64,000 nt of DNA from contig NZ_CP112880.1 in assembly GCF_028747205.1 (NCBI RefSeq), positions 2,604,001 through 2,668,000 on the forward strand, read 5' to 3'. This document shows, piece by piece, positions 35,852 through 44,671 of the stretch (positions are counted from its first letter, which is position 1; every line of letters begins with the position of its first letter). Made by a program: the position numbers and the translations under genes. The notes beneath the pieces are model-generated. The model saw only the letters and a program-made list of their open reading frames with translations, searched no databases and had not been told where the DNA came from. The stretch is from Streptomyces sp. CA-278952 (GTDB lineage: Bacteria; Actinomycetota; Actinomycetes; Streptomycetales; Streptomycetaceae).

Positions 35852-36538
35852 ATGACCGTCACCCTGATCACCGGAGCCAACAAGGGCATCGGTTTCGAGA
35901 CGGCGAAGCAGCTTCTCGCGCTGGGCCACACCGTCTACATCGGCGCGCGTGACGCCGAGCGGGGCGAGAAGGCCGCGGCGACCCTCGGCGGCCGGTTCGT
36001 CCAACTCGACGTGACCGGCGACGCCTCGGTGAACGGCGCGCTGGCGAAGATCGGTTCGGCCGAGGGGCGGCTCGACGTCCTCGTGCACAACGCAGGAGCC
36101 CTGGGGCACGGAGACATCGACGGCCCCAAGGCCCTGCGCGTCTTCGACACCAACGCGGTCGGGATCGTCCGCGTCACGGAGGCGTCGCTCCCCCTGCTGC
36201 GCGAGTCCTCGAACCCCACCGTGGTCACCGTCTCCAGCAGCGCGGGGTCGTTCTGGGCCGTGAACAACCCCGACCGGCCGGAGTCGGGCCTGCCGCTGAC
36301 GCTCTACTCCGCCTCGAAGGCGGCGGCCACCATGCTGACGGTCCAGTACGCCAAGTCCCAGCCGGGGATCAAGTTCAACGCGGTCGAGCCCGGCCCCACC
36401 GCCACGGACATGCCCGCGGAGTTCGGCATCGGACGCTCTCCCGAGGAGAGCGCCGGTGTCGTGGTGCGCTTCGCGACGCTCGACGCGGACGGCCCGACCG
36501 GAACCCTCCAGGACGAGACCGGGGAACTGCCCTGGTAG
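35852..36538 (+). CDS. Short-chain dehydrogenase/reductase
   Basis: 228-residue cytoplasmic SDR. Cofactor motif TGANKGIG, NNAG-like HNAGALG, catalytic Ser in VSSSAGSF, and YSASK with Tyr and Lys. The FDTNAVGIVRVTEA segment is the Asn helix. An Arg after the cofactor motif (YIGARDAERG) favours NADPH. ATG at 35852 with GGAGG 9 nt upstream. Adjacent to the truncated TetR, which in intact relatives often regulates such an SDR divergently. Confidence 0.92.
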   Translation: MTVTLITGANKGIGFETAKQLLALGHTVYIGARDAERGEKAAATLGGRFVQLDVTGDASVNGALAKIGSAEGRLDVLVHNAGALGHGDIDGPKALRVFDTNAVGIVRVTEASLPLLRESSNPTVVTVSSSAGSFWAVNNPDRPESGLPLTLYSASKAAATMLTVQYAKSQPGIKFNAVEPGPTATDMPAEFGIGRSPEESAGVVVRFATLDADGPTGTLQDETGELPW

Positions 36539-36896
36539 GCGGGCGAGAACACCCTCCCCGGAGCGAGCGCGCACTCCTACTTCCAGCCATGCGCAGATGA
36601 TCGTTCCGCTGGGCGACGGCGCGACGGATACCGCAAATCCTTCACAGGCAGGGCACCTGCGCGGCAAGTCCTGCGCCCTCCGACGCCTCAGGCACCGACG
36701 CGGAGCGGAACGGGAAGCAGGTGACACCTCCACGTCCCGCTGAGTCCGCCCTATGTCCGTGAAGACGTGTCCGTATGAGACCCAACCCTTTTTTCCCTGC
36801 TTATGCGGACGGTCACCCCCGTGTAGACATGGTCACGGCGGCCCCGGACAACGACCAGGGGGGCCGCCTCCACCATGTTCCGGGGGTACATCCGCC
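36539..36896. other. Upstream region of melC
   Basis: No supported gene. It must contain the melC promoter. An A/T-containing stretch CCCTTTTTTCCCTGCTTATG at about 36785-36805 stands out. I could not place a -35/-10 pair. Confidence 0.4.
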
Positions 36897-37328
36897 ATGC
36901 TCAGACCCACCCGCCGTCAGGCCCTCGGGGCCGCCATCGGCGTCGCCGCGAGCGGAGCGCTCGTCGGTATGGCCGCCGCGTCCACGGACACCGTGGCGGC
37001 CGAGGCCCAAAGCTCCGGGGGCGGGACCGGCGCACCCGGCTCCTTCGACGAGGTCTTCAAGGGCCGCCGCATCCAGGGCACGCCCGCCGAGGCCGGCGCC
37101 AACGCCGACTCCCCCGCGCACGCCGGGCACGGCGGGCACGGCGGGCACGACGCCGACTACCGCGTGATGATCGACGGCCGCGAGCTTCCCGTGATGCGGC
37201 ACGGGAAGAGCGGCTGGAGCAGCACGATCAACCACTACGAGAGATTCGCGACCCCGCTGGAGGCCGCTCGCACCGCGGTCATCTCGCTCAAGGGCGCCGT
37301 CGTCGTTCCGTTCGACCCCACCGCCTGA
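36897..37328 (+). CDS. melC1: Tyrosinase cofactor/caddie protein MelC1
   Basis: 143 residues. A Tat signal with RRQALG at the start; MelC1 carries the signal that exports the MelC1-MelC2 complex. A His-rich stretch HAGHGGHGGH (about residues 75-84) and the conserved H102 and H113 (in MRHGKSGW and INHYERF) fit the copper-transfer residues of the family. The C-terminal VISLKGAVVVPFDP is the typical end. It lies 16 nt before melC2 in one operon. MelC1 loads copper into and chaperones the tyrosinase. Confidence 0.92.
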   Translation: MLRPTRRQALGAAIGVAASGALVGMAAASTDTVAAEAQSSGGGTGAPGSFDEVFKGRRIQGTPAEAGANADSPAHAGHGGHGGHDADYRVMIDGRELPVMRHGKSGWSSTINHYERFATPLEAARTAVISLKGAVVVPFDPTA

Positions 37329-37344
37329 CTCGGGAGCAGCAGCC

Positions 37345-38169
37345 ATGACCGTACGGAAGAACCAGGCGAACCTCACGGCCCCCGAGAAGAAGGCCTTCGT
37401 CGACGCGGTACTGGAGGTCAAACGCACAGGGGTGTACGACGAATTCGTCCTCGCCCATCGCACGCGGTTCGCGATAGACATGAACTCCGGTGTGTACGTG
37501 GGCCACTTCGGGCCGTCGTTCCTGCCCTGGCACCGCAAGTTCCTCATCGATTTCGAGAACGAGCTCCAGAAGATCGACGCGTCGGTCTCGATCCCCTACT
37601 GGGACTGGACCGCCGACAACACCGTCGGCTCCTCGCTCTGGGCGCCGGACTTCCTCGGCGGCACCGGACGCCCCCTGGACGACCAGGTGATGGACGGGCC
37701 CTTCGCGCATTCCGGCGGAGACTGGACGATCAACGTCTCGGTCGACAGCCGCGCCTTCCTCGCCCGCAACCTCGCCTACCGCGTTCCCTCGCTCCCGCCC
37801 CGGTCGGACGTCGACGCCGCCCTCGCCATGCCCACGTACGACTCCCCGCCCTTCCGTGACGGCTCGGCGGGCTTCCGCTCCACGCTGGAAGGGTCCGCGG
37901 GATACATGAGCATGCACAACCGTGTGCACACCTGGGTCTGGGGCCATATGGAGACGAGCGTCTCCCCGAACGATCCGGTGTTCTGGCTGCACCACTCGTT
38001 CGTCGACAAGCTCTGGGCGGACTGGCACGCGCTCCATCCGGCGAGCGCCGAGTACCTCCCCGCCGGCGGGACGGTCGATGTGATCGACCTGAACGACACC
38101 ATGCCGCCCTGGCCGAACACGACCCCGCAGAGCATGCTGGACCACACGCAGTTCTACACGTACGCCTGA
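37345..38169 (+). CDS. melC2: Tyrosinase MelC2
   Basis: 274-residue type 3 copper monooxygenase that hydroxylates monophenols and oxidises diphenols to quinones for melanin. CuA ligands are H38 (AHRTRF), H54 (VGHF) and H63 (PWHRKF). CuB ligands are H191 and H195 (MHNRVH) and one of the HH pair at 216-217 (FWLHHSF). It has no signal peptide of its own, since it is exported with MelC1. Length equals other Streptomyces tyrosinases. It ends 7 nt before the convergent DUF6056 gene. Confidence 0.95.
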   Translation: MTVRKNQANLTAPEKKAFVDAVLEVKRTGVYDEFVLAHRTRFAIDMNSGVYVGHFGPSFLPWHRKFLIDFENELQKIDASVSIPYWDWTADNTVGSSLWAPDFLGGTGRPLDDQVMDGPFAHSGGDWTINVSVDSRAFLARNLAYRVPSLPPRSDVDAALAMPTYDSPPFRDGSAGFRSTLEGSAGYMSMHNRVHTWVWGHMETSVSPNDPVFWLHHSFVDKLWADWHALHPASAEYLPAGGTVDVIDLNDTMPPWPNTTPQSMLDHTQFYTYA

Positions 38170-38176
38170 GCCCTCG

Positions 38177-39688
38177 TCACGGAGCGTCCCTCGACCCGTC
38201 CGTGACGCGGTCGAGCCCGTAGAGGTCGGCGACGCAGCCGCCGGGCCAGTACGAACGCCCGCCCTGGCTGAACGGCTCCAGCATGTTGCTGATCACCTGG
38301 CGCTCGTACGGCAGTACGCGGCTCCCTGCCTTCGCTCCCTCACGGAGCCGGCGGTCCTGGGCGTCCCACTTCTCGGCCCGGGCCCGCATCGCGGTCTCCA
38401 GGTCGGTGAGCGCCACGGCCGGGCCGACACAGACCAGGACGCAGAGCGCGGCGCACACCGCCTTCGCCGGGGCGGTGCGGCGGGTGTGCCGGCGCAGGGC
38501 CAGGCCCAGCAGGGCACCCGCGCCGACGAGCAGGATCACGTACAGCAGGAGGTAGTCGTTCCACAGCCGGTTGGCGCCCGGGTCGCTGACCCGGTCGCCG
38601 AACACCGGATAGGCGATGACCGTGCAGAGGTAGCCGGAGACGAGGATCGCGAGCACTCCGGCGCCGGCGAGCAGGGGGCTGTGCGCGGGCGGGCGGGGCG
38701 GTGTCCCGTCCGCCCGTCGGCAGAGCAGCCCCAGCAGTACGCCGGCCGCGACAGCCCCGGCGTACTGCCAGGTCGTGGCCACGGTGACGGCGATCTCGGC
38801 GAATGCGCGCAGCGACGCGGCGAGGGAGTCGGGAGCGAGCAGGGAGGTCGTCTCCGCGCCGAACCGCTCCCTTCGGCGCAGGGAGCCGGGTGAGGTGATG
38901 AGGACGACGGCCCCGGCCGCCGTCCCGGCGATCCCCGCCGCGCACCAGCGCCGGACGAACCTCCGGTCGGGGGCGGGGACGACGCGGCCGGACAGCAGGA
39001 GCGCGGTCACGAGCACCGTCACGACGACGATCGCCGTCTCCTCGGACAGCGTGGCGAGGAAGGCGCCCATGAGCGCGGCGACGGCGAGCGCGAGGGCCTG
39101 CCCCCGGCGGGAGCGGGCGAGCAGGAACGGGATCAGGGCGGCGCAGGCCAGGACGGGCGGCAGGGTGTGCGAGACGGACGCCGCAGGCCAGTAGAACGTC
39201 TTGTACGTGTTCGGCGTGACGAACAGGAAGAGCGCGGTGGTCAGGGCCGCGAGCAGGAGCGGCAGCCCGCGCGGGGTGCGCAGCCGGGCCCGGCGCAGGG
39301 CCGCAGCGGCCACCGTCCAGAGGACCGCGAGCACCAGAACCCCGCTGATCAGGGGAAACCACTGGTGTCCGGCGACCTGGAACTTCGCGTACGCGCCGAC
39401 CAGGAGGGCGTTGGCGACCCGCCCGTTGTCGTCGAAGTAGAACTTCCCCACGAGGCCGGTGATGCCGTCGTCCCGTACGGCGGGCAGGAAGCACCAGTCG
39501 TCCGCGCCGGGCCTCACCCACCGCCCGAACCAGGACGCGGCGGCGAGCAGGGCGAGGGGCGGGAGCGCGAGGGCGCTCACCCAGAGGGCGGTCCAGGGGC
39601 GGTCCGAGGGGCGCCCGGCCGGGTCCGGCGTCTCCTCGCCCCTCCGGGGTCTCTCCGGGGCGGCGGTCACGGGAACGTCGTCGGACAT
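38177..39688 (-). CDS. DUF6056-type polytopic membrane protein
   Basis: 503 residues with about 10-12 hydrophobic segments, starting after a polar N-terminal tail of 30 residues. Recognisable features: RPGADDWCFLPAVRDDG (an Asp-Asp pair typical of GT-C-like membrane enzymes), TPNTYKTFYWPAASVSHTLP, and a C-terminal soluble tail with cysteine (YWPGGCVADLYGLDRV). It is transcribed after the GT2-GtrA gene with an 8-nt gap, which suggests a joint role in adding sugars to an envelope polymer or lipid. GT-C-like function is inference. Confidence 0.8.
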   Translation of the reverse strand: MSDDVPVTAAPERPRRGEETPDPAGRPSDRPWTALWVSALALPPLALLAAASWFGRWVRPGADDWCFLPAVRDDGITGLVGKFYFDDNGRVANALLVGAYAKFQVAGHQWFPLISGVLVLAVLWTVAAAALRRARLRTPRGLPLLLAALTTALFLFVTPNTYKTFYWPAASVSHTLPPVLACAALIPFLLARSRRGQALALAVAALMGAFLATLSEETAIVVVTVLVTALLLSGRVVPAPDRRFVRRWCAAGIAGTAAGAVVLITSPGSLRRRERFGAETTSLLAPDSLAASLRAFAEIAVTVATTWQYAGAVAAGVLLGLLCRRADGTPPRPPAHSPLLAGAGVLAILVSGYLCTVIAYPVFGDRVSDPGANRLWNDYLLLYVILLVGAGALLGLALRRHTRRTAPAKAVCAALCVLVCVGPAVALTDLETAMRARAEKWDAQDRRLREGAKAGSRVLPYERQVISNMLEPFSQGGRSYWPGGCVADLYGLDRVTDGSRDAP

Positions 39689-39696
39689 CGCGGACG

Positions 39697-41274
39697 TCAC
39701 CCCTCCTGGGACGAGCGGGTGGGCAGCGGTTCCGGTGCCGGACGGCCGGGCAGCGGTTCGGTCTTCGGCACCGCCGTGGCGGCCTTGGACCGGCCCGAGG
39801 TGATCGCCCATCGGGCCAGCAGGAACGAGACCGGGGTGACGAGGACGCCCGCTGCCAGCGCGGCGAGGTTCTTGTCCATCCCGAGACCGCTGACCGCCCC
39901 GTAGAGCAGCGCTCCGGACGCCACCAGGTTGACCAGGCTGGAGAGGGGATAGCGGACGAACGCGTGCCAGGTCGGCCTCGTCCGGCAGGTGACGTAGGAG
40001 TTGAGCAGGAACGAGCACACGATGCTGACCGCGTAGCCGATGACATGGGCCGTCAGGTAGGGCATCCAGCGGTTCAGCGAGGCGTAGATCCCGAGGTAGA
40101 CGGCCGTGTTCACGCAGCCGATGAGGACGAAGCTGCCGAACTGGCGGGCGGTGCGGGACCGGCCGGGGGCTCCGGTAGCGGGGGCTCCGGTCACGACGGC
40201 CGGGGCGGGGGCTCCGGCCGCCGCGACGGGGGCGGGGGCGGCGGTGGTGGCGGTGGTGGCGGTGGTGGCGGTGGTGGTGGTGGCCCGTTCGCCCGGACCT
40301 CCGGTGAGTCGCGGGCGCGGCGGCGGGCTGTCCGGCAGCGCCCGTCGGGTCGCGTCGGTCTCCCGCACGACGTAGGGCGGGCGGTGCTTCGCCTCGTGGT
40401 AGATGCGGCCCACGTACTCGCCGATGACCCCGAGCGTCACCAGCTGGATGCCGCTGAGGGCGACGACGGCGGTGAGGAGGGTGGCGTAACCGGGGGTGTC
40501 CGCGCCGTGCAGGGCGACGCCCACGACCGTCCACAGGGCGTAGACCAGGGCCGAGACGAAGACCCAGAAGCCGGTGTAGATCGCGAGGCGGAGCGGACGG
40601 TTGTTGAAGGAGAGCAGTCCGTCGATGCCGTAGTTCAGCAGCCGTCTGCTGCCCCATTTCGACCGGCCCGCCACCCGCTCGCTGTTGCGGTAGCGGAAGG
40701 TGACCGTGTCGAAGCCGATCCAGGAGAAGATCCCCTTGGAGAAGCGGTTGCTCTCGGGAAGGGACAGGACGCTCTCCACCGCCCGCCGGGACAGCAGCCG
40801 GAAGTCCCCCGACCCGTCGATGAGCTCCACGTCCATGCAGCGGCGGACGAGCGCGTAGTAGGTGTGGCTGAGGGTGGTGCGGAGCATGCCCTCGCCCGCG
40901 CGGTCGCGGCGCGGGATGACCTGGTCGTAGCCGAGCCGGTGCAGTTCCAGCATGCGGGGGATCAGCTCGGGCGGGTGCTGGAGGTCGGCGTCCATGATCA
41001 CCACAGCCGCTCCCCGTGCCATGCGGAGGCCGGCGAGCATGGCGGCCTCCTTGCCGAAGTTGCGGCTGAAGGCGGTGTAGTGGACCCGTGGGTCGCGCGC
41101 GGCGAGAGCGCTCAGCAGGAGGCGGGTGCGGTCCCGGCTACCGTCGTCCACGTAACAGATCTCGAAACTGTCCCCGAGGGGTTCCAGGACGCCGATCAGG
41201 GCGGCGTGGAAGGCCTCGATCACCTCGGCCTCGTCGAAACACGGCACCACGACCGACAGCTGAAGGCCAGTCAC
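39697..41274 (-). CDS. GT2 polyprenyl-phosphate glycosyltransferase fused to GtrA
   Basis: 525 residues. The N-terminal GT2 domain has [14 protein letters not shown], the acidic motif [11 protein letters not shown] and [13 protein letters not shown]. Two membrane helices follow near residues 240-300. A Thr/Ala-rich linker encoded by a GGTGGC-type microsatellite (about 40230-40280) leads to a C-terminal GtrA flippase domain with four helices ([20 protein letters not shown]). GTG at 41274 with GGAGG. The parts suggest making and flipping a lipid-linked sugar, in one chain instead of the usual two genes. The DUF6056 neighbour may use that donor. Confidence 0.9.
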   Translation of the reverse strand: MTGLQLSVVVPCFDEAEVIEAFHAALIGVLEPLGDSFEICYVDDGSRDRTRLLLSALAARDPRVHYTAFSRNFGKEAAMLAGLRMARGAAVVIMDADLQHPPELIPRMLELHRLGYDQVIPRRDRAGEGMLRTTLSHTYYALVRRCMDVELIDGSGDFRLLSRRAVESVLSLPESNRFSKGIFSWIGFDTVTFRYRNSERVAGRSKWGSRRLLNYGIDGLLSFNNRPLRLAIYTGFWVFVSALVYALWTVVGVALHGADTPGYATLLTAVVALSGIQLVTLGVIGEYVGRIYHEAKHRPPYVVRETDATRRALPDSPPPRPRLTGGPGERATTTTATTATTATTAAPAPVAAAGAPAPAVVTGAPATGAPGRSRTARQFGSFVLIGCVNTAVYLGIYASLNRWMPYLTAHVIGYAVSIVCSFLLNSYVTCRTRPTWHAFVRYPLSSLVNLVASGALLYGAVSGLGMDKNLAALAAGVLVTPVSFLLARWAITSGRSKAATAVPKTEPLPGRPAPEPLPTRSSQEG

Positions 41275-41516
41275 ACACCACCTCCGGACTTCGGGCCCCT
41301 CGTGGGTGCCGGGCCTCCCCGGCGCGGCACCGGCGGCCTCCGGCACCGGGCCCCGGAACGCGCCACGTCCGCCCCATCTGACGACGGGCGGCGACCTCCG
41401 TCTCTCCGTACACGCGCGGGGGTGTCTCTTTCCCTCGCCCATTCATGCGAACAGCCGACGCTGGTCGGCAGAACGCCGGGTCGCGGGGGTGAAAAAGCGC
41501 ACATAGCCTCGCAAAG

Positions 41517-43781
41517 GTGACATCTCCTCGACTGCCACGGATTCGGAGCACCGCCCCCGGCAGCGCCCGGCTTCCGGGCCGGGCCCGGCTTCCCGGCCGG
41601 TCCACCGGGCCTCTCACCGGGTCTCCCACCGACCTGCTCACCGGTCCTCTCGCCGGGTCTCCCACGGGACCACGCCTCACCGGCCTGCTCGCCGGGCCCC
41701 TCGCCGGCCTCCTCGCCCTGCTGTCCGCCGTGTGCTGGCTGGTGCTCCCCGCCGCCGCGACCGCCCGCGCCGACGACCCCGTCGAGCTGTCCCGCGACGG
41801 GCAGATCACCGACCGGGTGGAGGCGCTGGGCGACCGGACGGGGCAGGTGGGGGACGCACTCGACCGGTTGTACGCCGACGAGCGCGTCCAGCTCTTCGTG
41901 GTGTACGTACGTGATTTCTCCGGCCGGTCCGGACAGACGTGGAGCGACGAGACCGCCAACCGCAACGGTCTCGGCCAGGACGACGTGCTGCTCTCCGTCG
42001 CCACCCACGACCGGCAGTACGCCTACTCCGTCGACGCCGGCTCCCTGCTCACCGACGAACAGCTGCGGAACGTGGCGGGCACCGCGATCGAACCCGCGCT
42101 GCGGGAGAACGACTGGGCGGGGGCCGCGATCGGCGCGGCCGACGGCTACGGCTCCGTACTGGCAGGACGCCCGGTGACCGCCCCCGCCATCACGCCGGGG
42201 CCCGCCGACCCCGGAACGAGCGGCTCCGACTCCACCGGCGCCCGCGACTTCCTTCTTCCGGTGGCCGTCGTGGTGGGCGTGGGCGCGGTCGGCGCCTACG
42301 CGTACGCCCGGCGCAGACGGCGCACGGCGACCCGCACCACCCCGGCGGCCACCGGCTGGGGCCGGGGCGCGGAGGCGGGCGGTGCGCCGGAGCCGCCGAC
42401 GCCGCTGCCGGAGCTGGACGGGCAGGCCAAGGAGGTGCTGGTGGACACCGACGACGCGGTGCGCACCAGCGAGGAGGAACTCGGCTTCGCCACCGCCCAG
42501 TTCGGCGAGGAGGCGGCGAAGCCCTTCACCGAGGCGGTCACGCGGGCGAAGGACGAGCTGACGCGGTCGTTCCGGTTGCGTCAGCAGCTCGACGACGCCT
42601 TCCCCGAGGACGACGCGACCCGCCGCCGGATGCTGGAGGAGATCCTGCGACGGTGCGCGACCGCGAACGAGGGCCTGGACACCGTCGCCGAGGACTTCGA
42701 CCGGCTGCGCGCCCTGGAACGTACCGCTCCGCAGGCCCTGGCCACCGTGGACGCCACCCACCGCGACCTCGCCGGGAGGGTCGCGGCGGCCGAGTCGGGC
42801 ACCGCCGGGCTGCGCGCGCGGTACGGGGAGGGCGCCGCCGCACCCGTGGCGGCCGACGTCGAGCAGGCGAAGGACCGGCTCGTCTTCGCGGCCTCGGCCG
42901 TGGAGCAGGCCCGTACGGCGGTCGACGGCGGCGAGAACTCCCGGGCCGCCGTGTACATCCGGGGAGCCGAGGGCGCGGTGGGCCAGGCGGGCACGCTGCT
43001 GGACTCGGTGGACCGGCGGGCGGCGGAGCTGGGCGAGGCCGCGCGGAAGCTGCCCGCCGCGCTGACCGAGACGGAGACCGACCTCGCGGACGCGGGCGGG
43101 CTGCTCGAAGGGACCGCCGAGGGCGCGTCGACCGCCGATCTGCGCGGCCGGATCGCCCGCGCCCAGGCCGTGCTCGGCGATGTCCGGGCCGCGACGGCCG
43201 CGGGACCGTACGACCCGATCGACGCGCTGCGCCGGGTGGAGGAGGCGGACGCGGCCCTGGACGAGTCGCTGGCGGGGGCCCGCGACCAGGAGCGGGGCGA
43301 GGCGAAGGCCCGCTCCCTCCTCGATCAGGCGATGCTCACCGCCCGGTCCGCGATCGGGGCAGCGGCCGACTACATCACGACCCACCGGGGTGCGGTCGGC
43401 AGCCAGGCCCGTACCCGGCTCGCGGAGGCGCAGCGGCGGTGGGAGCGGGCCCGGGAGCTGTCGGCCACGGACGCGCAGGGAGCGCTGGCCGAGGCGCGGC
43501 AGGCGGACGCGCTGGCCGGGCAGGCGATGAGCCTGGCCGAGCAGGACGTCCGGGGCTTCGGCGGTATGCAGGGGCCCGGCTCCCTGCACGGCGGAGGTGG
43601 CGGCATGGGCGGGGCCGTGCTCGGCGGCATCCTCCTCGGCGGGCTGTTCGGGGGCGGCGGTCGGGGCGGGGGCCTCGGCGGCGGCTTCGGCGGCGGCCGG
43701 TCCGGCGGGTTCGGGGGCGGGCCGGGCAGCTTCGGAGGGGGCGGAACACGGGGCCGCCGGGGCGGTGGCGGCCGCTTCTGA
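41517..43781 (+). CDS. TPM-domain envelope protein with long coiled coil
   Basis: 754 residues. A long Pro/Gly/Leu N-terminal region with repeated LTGSPT/LAGSPT pieces leads to a signal or anchor helix (LLAGLLALLSAVCWLVLP). The TPM domain is at about residues 85-210 (VQLFVVYVRDFSGRSGQTWS). A second membrane helix (FLLPVAVVVGVGAVGAYAYA) precedes a 450-residue helical coiled-coil region and a Gly-rich tail. GTG start. It is upstream of a PspA-like gene, an arrangement common in actinobacteria, and is probably part of an envelope stress or membrane maintenance system. Confidence 0.85.
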   Translation: MTSPRLPRIRSTAPGSARLPGRARLPGRSTGPLTGSPTDLLTGPLAGSPTGPRLTGLLAGPLAGLLALLSAVCWLVLPAAATARADDPVELSRDGQITDRVEALGDRTGQVGDALDRLYADERVQLFVVYVRDFSGRSGQTWSDETANRNGLGQDDVLLSVATHDRQYAYSVDAGSLLTDEQLRNVAGTAIEPALRENDWAGAAIGAADGYGSVLAGRPVTAPAITPGPADPGTSGSDSTGARDFLLPVAVVVGVGAVGAYAYARRRRRTATRTTPAATGWGRGAEAGGAPEPPTPLPELDGQAKEVLVDTDDAVRTSEEELGFATAQFGEEAAKPFTEAVTRAKDELTRSFRLRQQLDDAFPEDDATRRRMLEEILRRCATANEGLDTVAEDFDRLRALERTAPQALATVDATHRDLAGRVAAAESGTAGLRARYGEGAAAPVAADVEQAKDRLVFAASAVEQARTAVDGGENSRAAVYIRGAEGAVGQAGTLLDSVDRRAAELGEAARKLPAALTETETDLADAGGLLEGTAEGASTADLRGRIARAQAVLGDVRAATAAGPYDPIDALRRVEEADAALDESLAGARDQERGEAKARSLLDQAMLTARSAIGAAADYITTHRGAVGSQARTRLAEAQRRWERARELSATDAQGALAEARQADALAGQAMSLAEQDVRGFGGMQGPGSLHGGGGGMGGAVLGGILLGGLFGGGGRGGGLGGGFGGGRSGGFGGGPGSFGGGGTRGRRGGGGRF

Positions 43782-43809
43782 ACGACCGGCAGGGCAGGTC
43801 CGAACGACC

Positions 43810-43840
<31 letters not shown>

Positions 43841-43881
43841 CCACAGCACATGACCCGCATCGATTTCCAAGGAGCCATCCC

Positions 43882-44595
43882 ATGTCCAAGCAGACCATCC
43901 TCGGCCGCGTCACCCAGCTCGCGAAGGCCAACATCAACGCTCTCATCGATCAGGCCGAGGACCCGCAGAAAATGCTGGACCAGCTGATCCGCGACTACAC
44001 GAACAACATCGCGGAGGCCGAGCAGGCGGTCGCGTCCACCATCGGCAACCTCCGGCTGATGGAGCAGGACCACAAGGAGGACGTCGAGGCGGCGGCCGAG
44101 TGGGGCGGCAAGGCGCTGGCCGCCAGCCGGAAGGCCGACGAGCTGCGCGGGGCGGGGTCGGTCGCGGAGGCCGACAAGTTCGACAATCTGGCGAAGGTCG
44201 CGCTCGGCCGCCAGCTCCGGTCCGAGCAGGAGGCGAAGACGGCCGGGCCCACGATCGCCTCGCAGAGCGAGGTGGTGGACAAGCTGAAGTCGGGGCTCGA
44301 CCAGATGAAGGGCAAGCTCTCCCAGTTGAAGGCCAAGCGCGACGAGTTGGTGGCGCGTTCGAAGTCCGCGCAGGCGCAGAACCAGATGATGGACGCCGTG
44401 AAGAACATCGACGTCCTGGACCCGACGAGCGAGCTGGGCCGCTTCGAGGACAAGGTGCGGCGCGAGGAGGCGAAGGCGCTGGGGAAGCAGGAGCTGGCGG
44501 CCTCCTCGCTGGACGCCCAGTTCGAGGAGTTGGACAGCCTGGGCGACAGCGCGGAGGTCGAGGCCCGGCTGGCGGCCCTGAAGACGGGCGCGTGA
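43882..44595 (+). CDS. PspA/IM30-family protein
   Basis: 237 residues, starting MSKQTILGRVTQLAKANINA with the amphipathic first helix of PspA/Vipp1, then IDQAEDPQKMLDQLIRDY and a long coiled coil. Binds and stabilises the inner side of the cytoplasmic membrane, as ESCRT-III-like assemblies do. ATG at 43882 with AAGGAG. Likely co-transcribed with the TPM protein upstream. Confidence 0.92.
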   Translation: MSKQTILGRVTQLAKANINALIDQAEDPQKMLDQLIRDYTNNIAEAEQAVASTIGNLRLMEQDHKEDVEAAAEWGGKALAASRKADELRGAGSVAEADKFDNLAKVALGRQLRSEQEAKTAGPTIASQSEVVDKLKSGLDQMKGKLSQLKAKRDELVARSKSAQAQNQMMDAVKNIDVLDPTSELGRFEDKVRREEAKALGKQELAASSLDAQFEELDSLGDSAEVEARLAALKTGA

Positions 44596-44671
44596 CGCGG
44601 GGTGCGCCGGGAGCGGCCGAGTGCCCCTGGCGGTCCGGACGGGTCCCGTGCCCTCCCGAGCCTCGCCGGGC

